A stretch of DNA of 43,654 bases from Anaerolineaceae bacterium (GCA_019429225.1 JAHYJK010000010.1:1-43654); one strand, 5' to 3'. Counted from the stretch's first letter, positions 1 through 8,644 are shown. The notes: generated by a model not told the origin, from the letters alone. A program made the numbers and translations.

Positions 1-1
1 G

Positions 2-235
2 GTAGCCATTGGTAAAAATACGATTCAATCAATGCGATCCGGCATTGTTTTCGGATTTGTAGGTATGGTTAAAGAAGTAGTTTCCAGAATGAAAAAAGAA
101 ATGTCTGGTGACCCCAAGGTTGTTGCAACCGGCGGAATGGCTGCTCTCATCGCACCTGAATGCGATGAGATTGACATCATTCAAACTAACCTGGCTCTGT
201 TAGGTTTGAAAGAGATGTTTGAACTCAGTCAATAA
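2..235 (+). CDS. coaX: Type III pantothenate kinase, C-terminal part (partial)
   Basis: Only the last 77 codons are in the window; the gene begins before base 1 and the frame is open from base 2. Type III pantothenate kinase phosphorylates pantothenate in the first step of coenzyme A synthesis in the cytoplasm. The tail shows the family pattern: an IGKNT stretch, then QSMRSGIVFG, then a V-A-T-G-G-M-A block that fits the ASKHA-fold nucleotide-binding region, and a final helix ending LGLKEMFELSQ. It faces degV convergently, with 17 bases between the two stops. The gap holds an AT-only inverted repeat (235-256). The identification rests on the short C-terminal pattern alone. Confidence 0.85.
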   Translation, partial: VAIGKNTIQSMRSGIVFGFVGMVKEVVSRMKKEMSGDPKVVATGGMAALIAPECDEIDIIQTNLALLGLKEMFELSQ

Positions 236-252
236 TAATTATCAAAATTTAA

Positions 253-1110
253 TTATGAATCTTGCGTTAGTATCACAAATCCGATGACACCTGAACCAGT
301 ATGAACTGATAGACCGGCGGTGAACTCTGCGAAAATTGGATTGGAAGGACAAGGAATTACATTACATAGTTCCTGAAAAAGGTTTTTTGCCCCCGTTAAA
401 TTATTCACATGAATAAATCCAATCTGGTCAATCTTTTTATTCCCAACAGATTCAATAGCTAAATCAATCAAGCGTTTTTGTGCTTTTTTCATTGTCCGAA
501 TCTTTTCCAATAAATCTAATTTTCCATCCTGAACGGAAAGAATTGGTTTGATATCCAGGGTGTCTGCCAAACCCGCTGCTAATTTCCCAACCCTTCCACC
601 CAAAGCAAGATATTTCAATGTAGGTAAGGCTGCACAGACATGCAGGTTGTTTTTAACACGCTCAATATCTTCTAAAATTTCATCTTTGGAGACGTCATTT
701 TGTGCTGCTTCTGCAGCTCTCAGAACGATCATTCCTTGTGCTAATGAGAGTTGCAAAGAATCAACAACGGTAATGTCTCTCTCAGGAAATAGTTCCTTTG
801 CTGTTAACGCAGCTTGATACGTTGCACTCACTTTACTCGAAACACAGATACAAATGATCGTATCATAACCATGATCAAACGCATTTTGATAAGCTTTCTC
901 AAAAGCCGCTGGAGGTGGCGCCGATGTGGTTGGCAATTTATTTGTTTGATCGATAATTTCAAACAGAATGGCGTCATTAATATCAAGACCGGTTGTGTAA
1001 GTCGATTCTCCAAAATGAATGGTAATTGGCACCTGCGTGATATTGAATTGTGCGGCGATATCAACGGGCAAACTTGAATCAGTATCGGTAATAATGGATA
1101 TTTTTGTCAT
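253..1110 (-). CDS. DegV family fatty-acid-binding protein
   Basis: This is a 285-residue DegV-family protein. Family members bind a long-chain fatty acid, and in Firmicutes (FakB) they present it to a fatty-acid kinase. Visible family features are the N-terminal ITDTDSSLP (residues 7-15), the TSAPPP ligand-loop block (62-67, commonly TSQPSP), SSKVSATYQAA (91-101) and a GGRVGK segment in the second lobe. The length is typical. A GGAGATGC ribosome site precedes the ATG. No FakA kinase gene is in the window, so the lipid partner pathway is unknown. A perfect inverted repeat lies about 36 bases upstream. Confidence 0.9.
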   Translation of the reverse strand: MTKISIITDTDSSLPVDIAAQFNITQVPITIHFGESTYTTGLDINDAILFEIIDQTNKLPTTSAPPPAAFEKAYQNAFDHGYDTIICICVSSKVSATYQAALTAKELFPERDITVVDSLQLSLAQGMIVLRAAEAAQNDVSKDEILEDIERVKNNLHVCAALPTLKYLALGGRVGKLAAGLADTLDIKPILSVQDGKLDLLEKIRTMKKAQKRLIDLAIESVGNKKIDQIGFIHVNNLTGAKNLFQELCNVIPCPSNPIFAEFTAGLSVHTGSGVIGFVILTQDS

Positions 1111-1145
1111 GCATCTCCAATTTTTTTCAGTTTTCTACTATTAAC

Positions 1146-1165
1146 ACCAATAACCTGATATTGGT
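1146..1165. repeat. Perfect inverted repeat upstream of degV
   Basis: ACCAATA and TATTGGT flank a 6-base spacer, 36 bases before the degV ATG. No T-run follows on either strand, so it looks more like an operator or an mRNA hairpin than a terminator. No regulator can be assigned. Confidence 0.4.
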
Positions 1166-1284
1166 TCGCAAAGATTTGAAATAGATTTTCAGAACAAAGT
1201 TGTGTCTTATTTTTTTAATTCTTTCTATTAAGTTAATTGACTTCAAACTCCTCATTTATCGATTATATGAAAAACAAAACAAAA

Positions 1285-2961
1285 TTAATTACTTTGATTG
1301 ATCTTAGCCCAACTATCTTTCAAGCTGACAGTTCGATTAAAGACCAGGGAATCTTGGGTTGAATCAAGATCAGTGCAGAAGTATCCCTGTCTTTCAAACT
1401 GGAAGCGATCTCCTGCAAGTGAGTTTTTCAGTGATGGCTCAACTTTACAGCCAAGAAGAATTGACAATGAATTGGGATTGAGATTATCCAGGAAGGTTTT
1501 TCCTTCTTCAGTATTGTCTGGATCAGGCGTATTAAATAAGCGATCATAAAGACGAATTTCAACATCCAATGCATGTTGGGCAGATACCCAATGAATGGTA
1601 CCTTTTACCTTTCTTCCATCTGGCGAATATCCACCTCTGGTTTCAGGATCATGTGTACAATGTACTTCAAGAATTTCACCATTATCGTCTTTCACGATGT
1701 GCGTGCATCTGACATAATAACCATATCTCAAGCGAACTTCGTTGCCTGGTGAGAGACGAAAATATTTTTTCGGTGGGTTTTCCATAAAGTCGTCTTTCTC
1801 GATAAAAAGAACTTTTGAAAAAGGTACCAATCGTTTTCCTGCGGATTCATCCTCTGGATTGTTGATGGCTTCTAGTTGTTCAATCTGATCTTCAGGATAA
1901 TTATCTATGACCAATTTTAAAGGATTCAGAACGGCCATTACGCGATTGGCGGATACATTCAGATTATCACGCACGCAGTGTTCCAACAGGGAAATATCCA
2001 CAACACTTTCATTTTTTGCCACACCAACTTTGTCGATGAAGTCGCGAATTGCCTCAGAGGTGAAACCTCTTCGTCTCATTCCACCAAGAGTGGGCATACG
2101 GGGGTCATCCCAACCTTTCACCAATTTGTTATCCACCATCATTTTGAGGAAACGTTTGCTCAGGATGGTATAGGAAATATTGAGTCTGGAGAATTCTATT
2201 TGGCGGGGATGGAAAATGCCTAATTTTTCTACAAACCAATCATATAAAGGCCGATGTGCCTCATATGCCAGATCACACAATGAATGGGTGATACCCTCAA
2301 GAGAATCGGATTGACCATGTGCGAAATCATACATGGGATAAATGCACCACTTATCACCGGTGCGGTGATGAGATGCATGCAGAATTCGATACATGACCGG
2401 GTCACGCATGTTGATATTTCCAGACGACATGTCAATTTTTGCTCTTAGCACCCGAGCACCATCCGGAAACTCTCCATTTCGCATCCGCCGGAGGAGATCC
2501 AGGTTTTCATCTACGGAACGATCCCGATAAGGACTGTTTTTACCAGGTTCGGTTAGTGTTCCGCGAAATTGGCGAATTTCTTCTGGAGATAAATCGTCTA
2601 CATATGCATCACCCTGAAGAATTAATTGCTCTGCCCATTGGTACAATTGTTCAAAATAATCAGAAGCATAAAACTCTCTGTCTTGCCAATCAAAACCTAA
2701 CCAATGGATATCTTCTTTAATAGCGTCTACATACTCTGTGTCTTCTTTAACTGGATTTGTGTCATCATAGCGTAAATTTGTTTTACCCCCAAAAGCTTGC
2801 GCCATACCAAAATCAATGCAAATTGCTTTGGCATGGCCGATATGCAGGTAGCCATTAGGCTCAGGTGGAAATCTTGTGTGAACTGTCGTGAAGCGACCGG
2901 ATTTCAGATCTTCCTCAATGGCTTCTTTTATGAAATTTGTACTCTCATATATTTCGGGCAT
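1285..2961 (-). CDS. glnS: Glutaminyl-tRNA synthetase
   Basis: This 558-residue class I aminoacyl-tRNA synthetase charges tRNA-Gln with glutamine. The signature [14 protein letters not shown] carries the HIGH motif at residues 40-43, and the KMSKS-loop variant ILSKR is at 266-270. The C-terminal third (about 340-555) matches the two beta-barrel anticodon-binding domains of GlnRS. Length matches the E. coli enzyme, with no extra YqeY tail. The start has GGAGATACTT before ATG. A GlnRS suggests that direct Gln-tRNA charging is available, although GatCAB could still exist elsewhere. The gene stands alone, with no obvious co-transcribed neighbour. Confidence 0.97.
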   Translation of the reverse strand: MPEIYESTNFIKEAIEEDLKSGRFTTVHTRFPPEPNGYLHIGHAKAICIDFGMAQAFGGKTNLRYDDTNPVKEDTEYVDAIKEDIHWLGFDWQDREFYASDYFEQLYQWAEQLILQGDAYVDDLSPEEIRQFRGTLTEPGKNSPYRDRSVDENLDLLRRMRNGEFPDGARVLRAKIDMSSGNINMRDPVMYRILHASHHRTGDKWCIYPMYDFAHGQSDSLEGITHSLCDLAYEAHRPLYDWFVEKLGIFHPRQIEFSRLNISYTILSKRFLKMMVDNKLVKGWDDPRMPTLGGMRRRGFTSEAIRDFIDKVGVAKNESVVDISLLEHCVRDNLNVSANRVMAVLNPLKLVIDNYPEDQIEQLEAINNPEDESAGKRLVPFSKVLFIEKDDFMENPPKKYFRLSPGNEVRLRYGYYVRCTHIVKDDNGEILEVHCTHDPETRGGYSPDGRKVKGTIHWVSAQHALDVEIRLYDRLFNTPDPDNTEEGKTFLDNLNPNSLSILLGCKVEPSLKNSLAGDRFQFERQGYFCTDLDSTQDSLVFNRTVSLKDSWAKINQSN

Positions 2962-3063
2962 AAGTATCTCCAGAAAAAAGTAATGTAATAAATTCTAATC
3001 GCCTTTAGGTATTGGCGCAACCTGAGAATTATTGCTTTAACGGGACAAAATCAGAATCTATAA

Positions 3064-3087
3064 ATCCCCTCATTCAAAGGAGGGGAT
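3064..3087 (-). terminator. Hairpin, probable terminator of the ctaB operon
   Basis: An 8-bp stem (ATCCCCTC / GAGGGGAT) with an 8-base loop lies just beyond the stop of the 3113-3817 gene. Read leftwards, a short and imperfect T-rich stretch (TTATAG) follows. It separates the redox locus from glnS. The U-tract is weak, so termination strength is uncertain. Confidence 0.5.
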
Positions 3088-3112
3088 CAGGTAATCATTT
3101 AATCAGAATGAA

Positions 3113-3817
3113 TCAATCGGTATTTATCAATTCGATTCTTTTCCTATGCAGGAATAGAAATCTTTTCCCTGTTGGAAAAATCAAAGTGAAAATACCTGTC
3201 ACCAAAAGTAAGATTCCAATCACATTGATTTGAGTTGGCCAGGCATTTGCCCAATTCTGACCACCTTCGGCAAAAATGTGGGTAGACGCTCCCCATATAG
3301 GAGCAGTCAGAACAGCAAATCCGCACAAGAGAAGGGTGAAGGCGGCAGCAGTTCTGTTGATGTCATCTGATTTTGTTCCGTCCAGGTGCAACTCTTGCCA
3401 GATACCAGGAATTTTGAAAATAGCAAAAAGGATAAGTGTGAGAACTGTTACATACACAACACCATCAGTAGGCATGGAACTTCCTCTTAATGATCTTGAA
3501 ACCACCATATGAATTACTCCAATAATAATACCTAAAATTAGAGAAATGATTGTTTCGCGGTAAGCTTGAGGCTTCTTTTTTATCAAACTTATCAAGGCCT
3601 TTACCATATAAACACCTATGGCTGTTGTCAGGAGAACAAATAAAATATACAACCAACTATAAGGCGCAATTACTGCCATTTTTGGACCAAAGCTTTCAGC
3701 AGCCACTGCTACACAGGTTGTCCCAATACCTGCCATCAGCGTGAATACAGATGTAATTCCCATTAAAATGATACCTACAACCCGTAACGTTTTTCCCCAC
3801 CATTTTGTTTTTGACAT
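3113..3817 (-). CDS. Uncharacterised six-helix membrane protein
   Basis: This 234-residue protein has about six hydrophobic segments, near residues 11-35, 50-75, 86-108, 118-138, 155-175 and 190-215. The C-terminal end is basic. I do not recognise a family, and there are no haem, metal or catalytic motifs that I can name. A strong AGGAGG ribosome site lies 6 bases before the ATG. It is the last gene of the leftward run that starts at the heme-copper-like gene, 38 bases after ctaB, and a hairpin follows it. The context suggests an accessory membrane subunit or assembly factor of the redox complex; this is inference from position only. Confidence 0.75.
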   Translation of the reverse strand: MSKTKWWGKTLRVVGIILMGITSVFTLMAGIGTTCVAVAAESFGPKMAVIAPYSWLYILFVLLTTAIGVYMVKALISLIKKKPQAYRETIISLILGIIIGVIHMVVSRSLRGSSMPTDGVVYVTVLTLILFAIFKIPGIWQELHLDGTKSDDINRTAAAFTLLLCGFAVLTAPIWGASTHIFAEGGQNWANAWPTQINVIGILLLVTGIFTLIFPTGKRFLFLHRKRIELINTD

Positions 3818-3855
3818 TGTATTCCTCCTTTGAAATTAATTTAATCAGCCACGAT

Positions 3856-4710
3856 TCAAATCATCATAAGTACCATGGCACATAACATGTATAAAGATGC
3901 GTACTTGAATAAACCAAAATTAAGTTTTTGGGACGGTCTGATCAGGCTCATCAATGCCAGTAGTATTAAGCCCAAGGAAAGCACAATCAGTAATCTTAAA
4001 TAACCGATTGTCATTCCAATGCCAATTGCAGCCAAACCCATTGTTACGGCTGCTAAAACGCTGGAAATCGCAATCATCAATCGTGTAAATGAAAAACTAT
4101 ACCGACTTGGGAAAGTTGGAATCCCAGCAGCTTGATAGTCATCATAATATCGCATGGAGAAGGTCATTATATGAGTAGGAATCCAAAACAGAATACCGAT
4201 TGCCAGCAATAATCCAACCCATTCAATGTATCCTACTGCCAGGGTTCTTCCAGCCAGGATAGGCATCCCCCCAGCTAATCCGCCCCAGATGATGGACCAG
4301 CAAGTTCTTCTTTTTAACCAGATCGTGTAAATAAACACATCCAAGAAGATCCCAAGAAATACAATCAATCCATAGAGTGGATCAATGAGCAGTGCTAATC
4401 CCACTCCCAGAATGGACAAGATAACTCCCGGGTTTAGGACTTCTCTCGACGAAATTACCCCTGATGCCAACGGCCTGTAACAGGTTCGTTTCATTTTTGC
4501 ATCAATATCGCGGTCATACCACATATTTAAGACGGTACTACCACTAATTGACAGAAAGAGACTCACAGCTATCGCCGTCAACAAGGGAATATTGAAAACT
4601 GGACATTTAAAACTCATGAACCCCGCTAAACCGGTCGCTAATAGCAGACCGGTTTGCGGGCTCTTGATCAACTTCCAATAGAGGGAGAATTTTTCAGTTA
4701 AAATTTTCAA
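3856..4710 (-). CDS. ctaB: Protohaem IX farnesyltransferase (haem O synthase)
   Basis: This is a 284-residue UbiA-superfamily prenyltransferase that adds farnesyl to haem B to make haem O for terminal oxidases. The prenyl-diphosphate/Mg site N-x3-D-x3-D is seen at N62, D66 and D70 (NMWYDRDID), followed by KRTCYRPLASG. WLKRRT at 131-136 and the second acidic site DDYQAAGIPTFP at 190-201 also fit CtaB/CyoE. Eight or nine hydrophobic helices are present. The only workable start is TTG at 4710, which has AAGGA 7 bases upstream. No ctaA (haem A synthase) is nearby, so haem O, or haem A made by a distant CtaA, would be the product used. It sits 29 bases after the FGE-like gene. Confidence 0.93.
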   Translation of the reverse strand: MKILTEKFSLYWKLIKSPQTGLLLATGLAGFMSFKCPVFNIPLLTAIAVSLFLSISGSTVLNMWYDRDIDAKMKRTCYRPLASGVISSREVLNPGVILSILGVGLALLIDPLYGLIVFLGIFLDVFIYTIWLKRRTCWSIIWGGLAGGMPILAGRTLAVGYIEWVGLLLAIGILFWIPTHIMTFSMRYYDDYQAAGIPTFPSRYSFSFTRLMIAISSVLAAVTMGLAAIGIGMTIGYLRLLIVLSLGLILLALMSLIRPSQKLNFGLFKYASLYMLCAMVLMMI

Positions 4711-4739
4711 TGTAAATCCTTAATGATTGATCTTTATGT

Positions 4740-5636
4740 TTATTTTACGCATCGAAAACCAAAAGCTGGGCTGGTGTATGTCGGGATTGAACTATTTCGA
4801 ACCCAGATACGTAAATAATTCTCATACACATCTTTGCTTCCACCGCGAAGATAGCGGTAATGTTGTTCTTCATAAACATTAGAAGTCCATTCCCAGACAT
4901 TTCCGGCCATATCATAAATCCCGTATGGGCTTGAGGAGTCTAATGTTACATAACCATCATATGTTTTTCCATTGTAAAATCCAACTGGCGTCGTGCGAGA
5001 ACCAAAGGAACTCATGTCTTCGAATGGATCCCGGCTGGTAATCAGGTTGGCATTGTTTCGTGCAATTGTTTCACCCCATGGGTAAGGGCGTGTATCTTCG
5101 CTACCCCTGGCTGCTTTTTCCCATTCCAATTCGGAAGGCAGTCGCCAGTCATAAAATTCGCAATAGGCCATTGCACCAAACCAGGATACCATTGTCATGG
5201 GGTGGTTTGCCCACATGGTTTGGGCGGAGAATGTTTGACCATCGTAGTCAAGTCGTAAAATAGGGTCATCCAATGGAATATGTATATAATCTCCCGCTGG
5301 AATTTCTTCTTCATGACGTCCATCATGAAATTCATCACCGGGATAGTATCCAACTACTTCATTCCCTTCAATTTTGATATATCCATCCTTCAATGCTTCA
5401 TTTAAGTATTCAGCAAATTGTTGGTTGGTAACATGGGTAACCATCATTTCATAATCATAATCAATTTTTGTTTCAAAGTTGAATTGTCCAGAGAAAAATT
5501 CTCCAGAAGGGATGAATGCCCATGTATTTGGGTCAATCCCCGTATCATAGACTGGAGCAGGTGCATTTATGTCGACAGGTTTACAGGCAGTCAGGATGAA
5601 AATAAAGGATATCAGGAGTAGAGTCAATTTTTTCAT
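4740..5636 (-). CDS. Formylglycine-generating-enzyme-like (SUMF1) lipoprotein
   Basis: This 298-residue exported lipoprotein has a signal peptide with lipobox LTAC (Cys18) and then a full FGE-sulfatase/C-type-lectin-like fold. Typical blocks are NHPMTMVSW (145-152), DWRLPSELEWEKAARG (163-178), YPWGE (185-189), GIYDMAGNVWEW (239-250), RGGS (264-267) and FGFRC near the end. True FGE enzymes carry a reactive cysteine pair just after RGGS; here that stretch is KDVYENYLRIWVR, with no cysteine. It is therefore probably not a sulfatase activator. Non-catalytic family members such as NirV are known beside nitrite reductase genes. Its ATG overlaps the stop of the heme-copper-like gene (TAATG), implying translational coupling. 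An insertion around 85-130 is unusually acidic. Confidence 0.88.
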   Translation of the reverse strand: MKKLTLLLISFIFILTACKPVDINAPAPVYDTGIDPNTWAFIPSGEFFSGQFNFETKIDYDYEMMVTHVTNQQFAEYLNEALKDGYIKIEGNEVVGYYPGDEFHDGRHEEEIPAGDYIHIPLDDPILRLDYDGQTFSAQTMWANHPMTMVSWFGAMAYCEFYDWRLPSELEWEKAARGSEDTRPYPWGETIARNNANLITSRDPFEDMSSFGSRTTPVGFYNGKTYDGYVTLDSSSPYGIYDMAGNVWEWTSNVYEEQHYRYLRGGSKDVYENYLRIWVRNSSIPTYTSPAFGFRCVK

Positions 5637-7117
5637 TATTTTTCCTCCACATAGGACTCTAATTTTTCATGCACTTCTTGTGACCACCTGCCATTCTTTT
5701 TAAATAGATCTATCAATCGCCAAACCATCAGTGCTGCGAGTGCGAGTAAAACCACAACCAATCCAATATCGCCCAAAAGATTAGTGACATTGACAACAGG
5801 TTGTTGGTATGCTTCCTCGATAAATAAACGTTTCATTTCGTATACTGTTACAGCGCCAAAGGCCAGATCAGAAAAGATAATAACGGACCATCCAAACCAT
5901 TGTCTTGCTTTTCCCTTTAACCCTGCTAAATCGGCGTAATACAAAAGTAAAATTGTGGCTGTCAGAGTAGCGAGGATATGCCAGTGACCCGTAAGGATTA
6001 ATTTTTCATCCATAAATGGCCAATTACGAAATATTTCATCCAGTTTAACAGCAACGAAAATTCCCACTCCACTGACTGTAAAATTCATGAAGACCATTTG
6101 CCAGGTAACACCGAATTTCAAAGGATCTCGGACTAATGCAGCTACGCCCTGGAAAAAATTACCTTTTTTGAGCCCTTTTTCTGCAAGGCCTTCTCGAATC
6201 AATTTGTTCCAGGAGAAAATTACCAGCAACAAAGCACCCAGCATAGCTATGGTTGAGCCACCATAAATGACGGCGTGGGCTACTCCTTCAAAGGGTACTA
6301 CTAACCAGGTTCCCATGGAAAGAACAATGGAACCCACGATCATTAATGGCATCGCAATTTTATGGAGTATTCCTTTGAAATCCATATATCGACAAATGAT
6401 CAACGTACAGGCAATCGCAATTAAAGCCAGCATAATGTGCAGGTGACCAATAATGGATTTTTGTAAAGTGGATTTAATGGGTTCTCGTACTACATTTTCT
6501 GCCAGAAATGTGAAAAAACCATTACCATAAAATGAGCCTGGAACTGCACCGAAAAGTGCTGACGCCAGCGTTACTATGGAGACTGAGAAAAATGCAATTC
6601 TTTCCAGATTAAATCCGGTTTTTGTATGTGCGTATTCTTTATTCTTAACCTTATATTCCTCTCGCCAGGGCCACAATGCATAGGCTAGTGAGCTTCCAGC
6701 GAAGAAAATTAGTGTCAATCCTGCAATATAAATCCCATGCATGATCCAACTGGTTCCCCAATAGGCAAAAGGTAACCCACCAAAAATTGCAGCCAGATAT
6801 CCAAAAGTGATTGTGCTGTTGATTTGGACGCGTTGATTTTCTTTCATGGCGATTAAATCTGTGATCATGTATGTTTCAATAGCGATAACTGCCATTGCGA
6901 TAGTGTGATACAGAATAATCAAACGTCCTTCTCTTTCAGCTTCGACGAGATCAATCCCAAAAGTTTTAACAATAACTGATTTGACACCCAAATCTGCCAT
7001 AGGTCCGGATAATGATCCAAAGAATGCAGAGATTATCGCACATAGGGCGATTGCGACGAGAATCAGACCTTTGGTGGATGTAAAGAGATAATTAAATCGG
7101 GTTTTTAATGCCAGCAT
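5636..7117 (-). CDS. Divergent heme-copper-oxidase-like 12-helix membrane protein
   Basis: This 493-residue protein has about twelve membrane helices. Three homologous-looking blocks recur every 153-154 residues, each with histidine at the start of the second helix of a four-helix unit: YHTIAM (H71), GHLHIM (H225, H227) and GHWHIL (H378, H380). This matches the three-fold pseudo-symmetry of heme-copper oxidase subunit I. There helix II and helix X histidines hold the low-spin haem, the other helix X histidine holds the active haem, and helix VI carries one CuB ligand. The helix VI HPE-x-x motif and the helix VII His-His pair are absent, so a normal CuB centre is not expected. It leads an operon with an FGE-like lipoprotein and ctaB. 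AAGGAG precedes the ATG. It could be a divergent NO reductase, oxidase or haem-only quinol/cytochrome module; the family assignment is by pattern only. Confidence 0.7.
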   Translation of the reverse strand: MLALKTRFNYLFTSTKGLILVAIALCAIISAFFGSLSGPMADLGVKSVIVKTFGIDLVEAEREGRLIILYHTIAMAVIAIETYMITDLIAMKENQRVQINSTITFGYLAAIFGGLPFAYWGTSWIMHGIYIAGLTLIFFAGSSLAYALWPWREEYKVKNKEYAHTKTGFNLERIAFFSVSIVTLASALFGAVPGSFYGNGFFTFLAENVVREPIKSTLQKSIIGHLHIMLALIAIACTLIICRYMDFKGILHKIAMPLMIVGSIVLSMGTWLVVPFEGVAHAVIYGGSTIAMLGALLLVIFSWNKLIREGLAEKGLKKGNFFQGVAALVRDPLKFGVTWQMVFMNFTVSGVGIFVAVKLDEIFRNWPFMDEKLILTGHWHILATLTATILLLYYADLAGLKGKARQWFGWSVIIFSDLAFGAVTVYEMKRLFIEEAYQQPVVNVTNLLGDIGLVVVLLALAALMVWRLIDLFKKNGRWSQEVHEKLESYVEEK

Positions 7118-7147
7118 TTATGCTCCTTTAAAAAAAATTTTAAAAAA

Positions 7148-7176
7148 ATTATATTGTGTAATTTTGCACATGTTAA
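7148..7176 (-). promoter_or_regulatory. Sigma-70-type promoter of the heme-copper-like operon
   Basis: Read leftwards: -35 TTAACA (7176-7171), a 17-base spacer, and -10 TATAAT (7153-7148). The start of transcription should be near 7141, about 24 bases before the ATG. The spacing is ideal and the -10 is perfect. Confidence 0.65.
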
Positions 7177-7196
7177 CACGTTGATGATTAAAAGTC

Positions 7197-7212
7197 ATTA
7201 ACAAAAGTTAAT
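7197..7212. promoter_or_regulatory. Perfect inverted repeat, likely Crp/Fnr-type operator
   Basis: ATTAAC-AAAA-GTTAAT is a perfect palindrome with the 5-4-5 geometry of Crp/Fnr-family sites. Its centre is about 62-64 bases upstream of the predicted transcription start of the heme-copper-like operon, which is the class I activator position. The half-site (TTAAC) differs from the TTGAC form at 8207 and 8708. Confidence 0.5.
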
Positions 7213-7370
7213 ATCAGCGTGAAATCGATTGATAAATCTTTCCATTCAGACAATTTTTGAATTGACCGTATTAAACAGTAAGGCGAGAATTATGTAGCAT
7301 TTCTATGCTTTTCAGTCTCACCTCACCTGATCGATGTTAATACTTTTCTAAAACTTGATAGGCTAATTTT

Positions 7371-8147
7371 TCAATCAATCGCTTTTGTCCATTTTTGCCA
7401 TAAATTCGGGATAACGAGAATAATTACCATTACCAGACTGGAAATTGGGGCTAATGAAAACAACGAGAAACGACCCAATTCCTGAGCTGTAATGACGGCT
7501 AACGGAATACCAACAATCAGCTCTATAACTCCTGCTAGCAAACCAACTGGTATCATCCAATTCTTGGGTTTTGTTAAAATACCAAAAGTCACAACTGCCC
7601 ATCCAATCATTGCCACCCAATGCAGACTGACCACCAGATAAAATATTGGGGTTCCTACTGTGATAATTCGACTGGTGCTTGATACACCATTCATGAAGCA
7701 GAAAATGTAGGTAACACCAGTTCCCATGCCTAATAAAATTCTACTCCACGGGATTTCTCCAACTTTCCAAAGGAAAATAAAGTAGAAGAGAATATAAGGA
7801 AAAAACAACATGAAATAAACGGGTGGTAAGCTGGCTGCCATAAATGGGATGTTAATAAAAAAGCTGGCTAATAATGCTAAAATGATCCCAATGACTGACA
7901 GGGTATAAGCCCAGTTTTTCTTTACAAAAAAGCCATAGGCACTGACCAGGAAAAAGGCTGATGCAAGAAATCCCACATCACCCAAACCTGGATGGATATA
8001 TTTCAATAAGATCTCACAACCCGGCTCAGCTGATTCTGCAGACATGCCTGCTGCATACCACTGGAAGAACAGAACAAAATGACCAACGATACCAATGAGA
8101 GCGGCGATAAGCGCCATTATTCCACCTAAAACATTATTTTTCTTCAT
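7371..8147 (-). CDS. Uncharacterised polytopic membrane protein
   Basis: This protein has 258 residues counted from the ATG at 8147. A longer reading from ATG 8159 exists, but GGAGG (8157-8153) lies inside that extension, 5 bases before 8147, so the internal start is preferred. About eight hydrophobic segments span nearly the whole protein. A short loop with one cysteine (AEPGCEILLKYIHPGLGD) follows the first helix. I do not recognise the family. It has its own upstream inverted repeat (8207-8222) of the same type found beside the Crp/Fnr gene, and it lies between the CxxCH lipoprotein and the heme-copper-like operon. A membrane partner of that system is a reasonable inference, not a demonstrated one. 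Confidence 0.75.
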   Translation of the reverse strand: MKKNNVLGGIMALIAALIGIVGHFVLFFQWYAAGMSAESAEPGCEILLKYIHPGLGDVGFLASAFFLVSAYGFFVKKNWAYTLSVIGIILALLASFFINIPFMAASLPPVYFMLFFPYILFYFIFLWKVGEIPWSRILLGMGTGVTYIFCFMNGVSSTSRIITVGTPIFYLVVSLHWVAMIGWAVVTFGILTKPKNWMIPVGLLAGVIELIVGIPLAVITAQELGRFSLFSLAPISSLVMVIILVIPNLWQKWTKAID

Positions 8148-8152
8148 TTTTT

Positions 8153-8157
8153 CCTCC
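8153..8157 (-). promoter_or_regulatory. Ribosome binding site that sets the start at 8147
   Basis: GGAGG followed by five A residues precedes the ATG at 8147. The upstream ATG at 8159 overlaps this site and has no ribosome site of its own. Confidence 0.7.
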
Positions 8158-8206
8158 ATAATTTTTTAATCTCTTGTAATAAATATCACAAACGACAGTT
8201 TTCAAC

Positions 8207-8222
8207 TTTGACTTAAAGCAAA
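8207..8222. promoter_or_regulatory. Crp/Fnr-type operator upstream of the 258-residue membrane protein
   Basis: TTTGACTTAAAGCAAA is a 5-4-5 imperfect palindrome (TTGAC / AGCAA) that differs at one base from the site at 8708-8723. Read leftwards, a TATTTA -10-like hexamer (8185-8180) follows 21 bases later. This puts the site centre near -41.5, the class II activator position. Confidence 0.55.
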
Positions 8223-8233
8223 ACCTGCGCAAG

Positions 8234-8644
8234 TCATCTTGGTTTTTCATCACTCATGTGGCAAGAATTGCATCCTTTGTAATAGGCTGTGTTATTGTGA
8301 GCCGCCACGTAAATGATTGCATCAGGCTCAACAGTAAAGTTACAATCATCCAGGAAATTCGATTTACCTTCCCATGCATAAATTTCAATGTCACAACCTA
8401 CATAGACCAATCCTTCCAGATGGTTGTTGCACAGTTGACCTGAAACAACATGGTCAAAATCCATCATTTTTCTTTTGATTTCGATTTGTTGGGGATTGAG
8501 TTGCTGTTCTGTTATAGATGGAAATGGATTGGTGCGTTCTCGATAGGTAATCATTCCAGGCGCACACAAAGAACGAGCATCCATACAGGCGCTCAACAAA
8601 ACCATGAAAAAGAGTGTGAAGATGAGAAGTACTTTGTTTTTCAT
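8234..8644 (-). CDS. Small c-type haem lipoprotein with C-terminal CxxCH
   Basis: This 136-residue exported lipoprotein has a hydrophobic signal ending in lipobox LLSAC (Cys20). A single haem c motif, CNSCH (125-129), lies just eight residues from the C-terminus and is followed by Met130. Four further cysteines (27, 72, 84, 101) could form two disulfides. A single CxxCH at the extreme C-terminus is the layout of cytochrome c', c'-beta and P460 proteins rather than class I cytochromes c. Several of those bind NO; whether this protein belongs to them is inference. AAGGA precedes the ATG. It is divergent from the Crp/Fnr gene, with a palindrome between them, and probably serves the neighbouring membrane redox proteins outside the cell membrane. 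Confidence 0.8.
   Translation of the reverse strand: MKNKVLLIFTLFFMVLLSACMDARSLCAPGMITYRERTNPFPSITEQQLNPQQIEIKRKMMDFDHVVSGQLCNNHLEGLVYVGCDIEIYAWEGKSNFLDDCNFTVEPDAIIYVAAHNNTAYYKGCNSCHMSDEKPR

Noticed and set aside
235-256. AT-only inverted repeat between coaX and degV as a terminator
   Set aside because: The stem has no G-C pairs, so it is unlikely to be a stable hairpin; similar repeats arise by chance in AT-rich gaps.
4740-5636. Active sulfatase-modifying formylglycine-generating enzyme
   Set aside because: The catalytic cysteines are missing after the RGGS motif and there is no sulfatase gene nearby.
7290-7312. Short AGCAT/ATGCT hairpin after the 258-residue membrane gene
   Set aside because: It has a stem of only five base pairs and no proper T-tract in the leftward direction.
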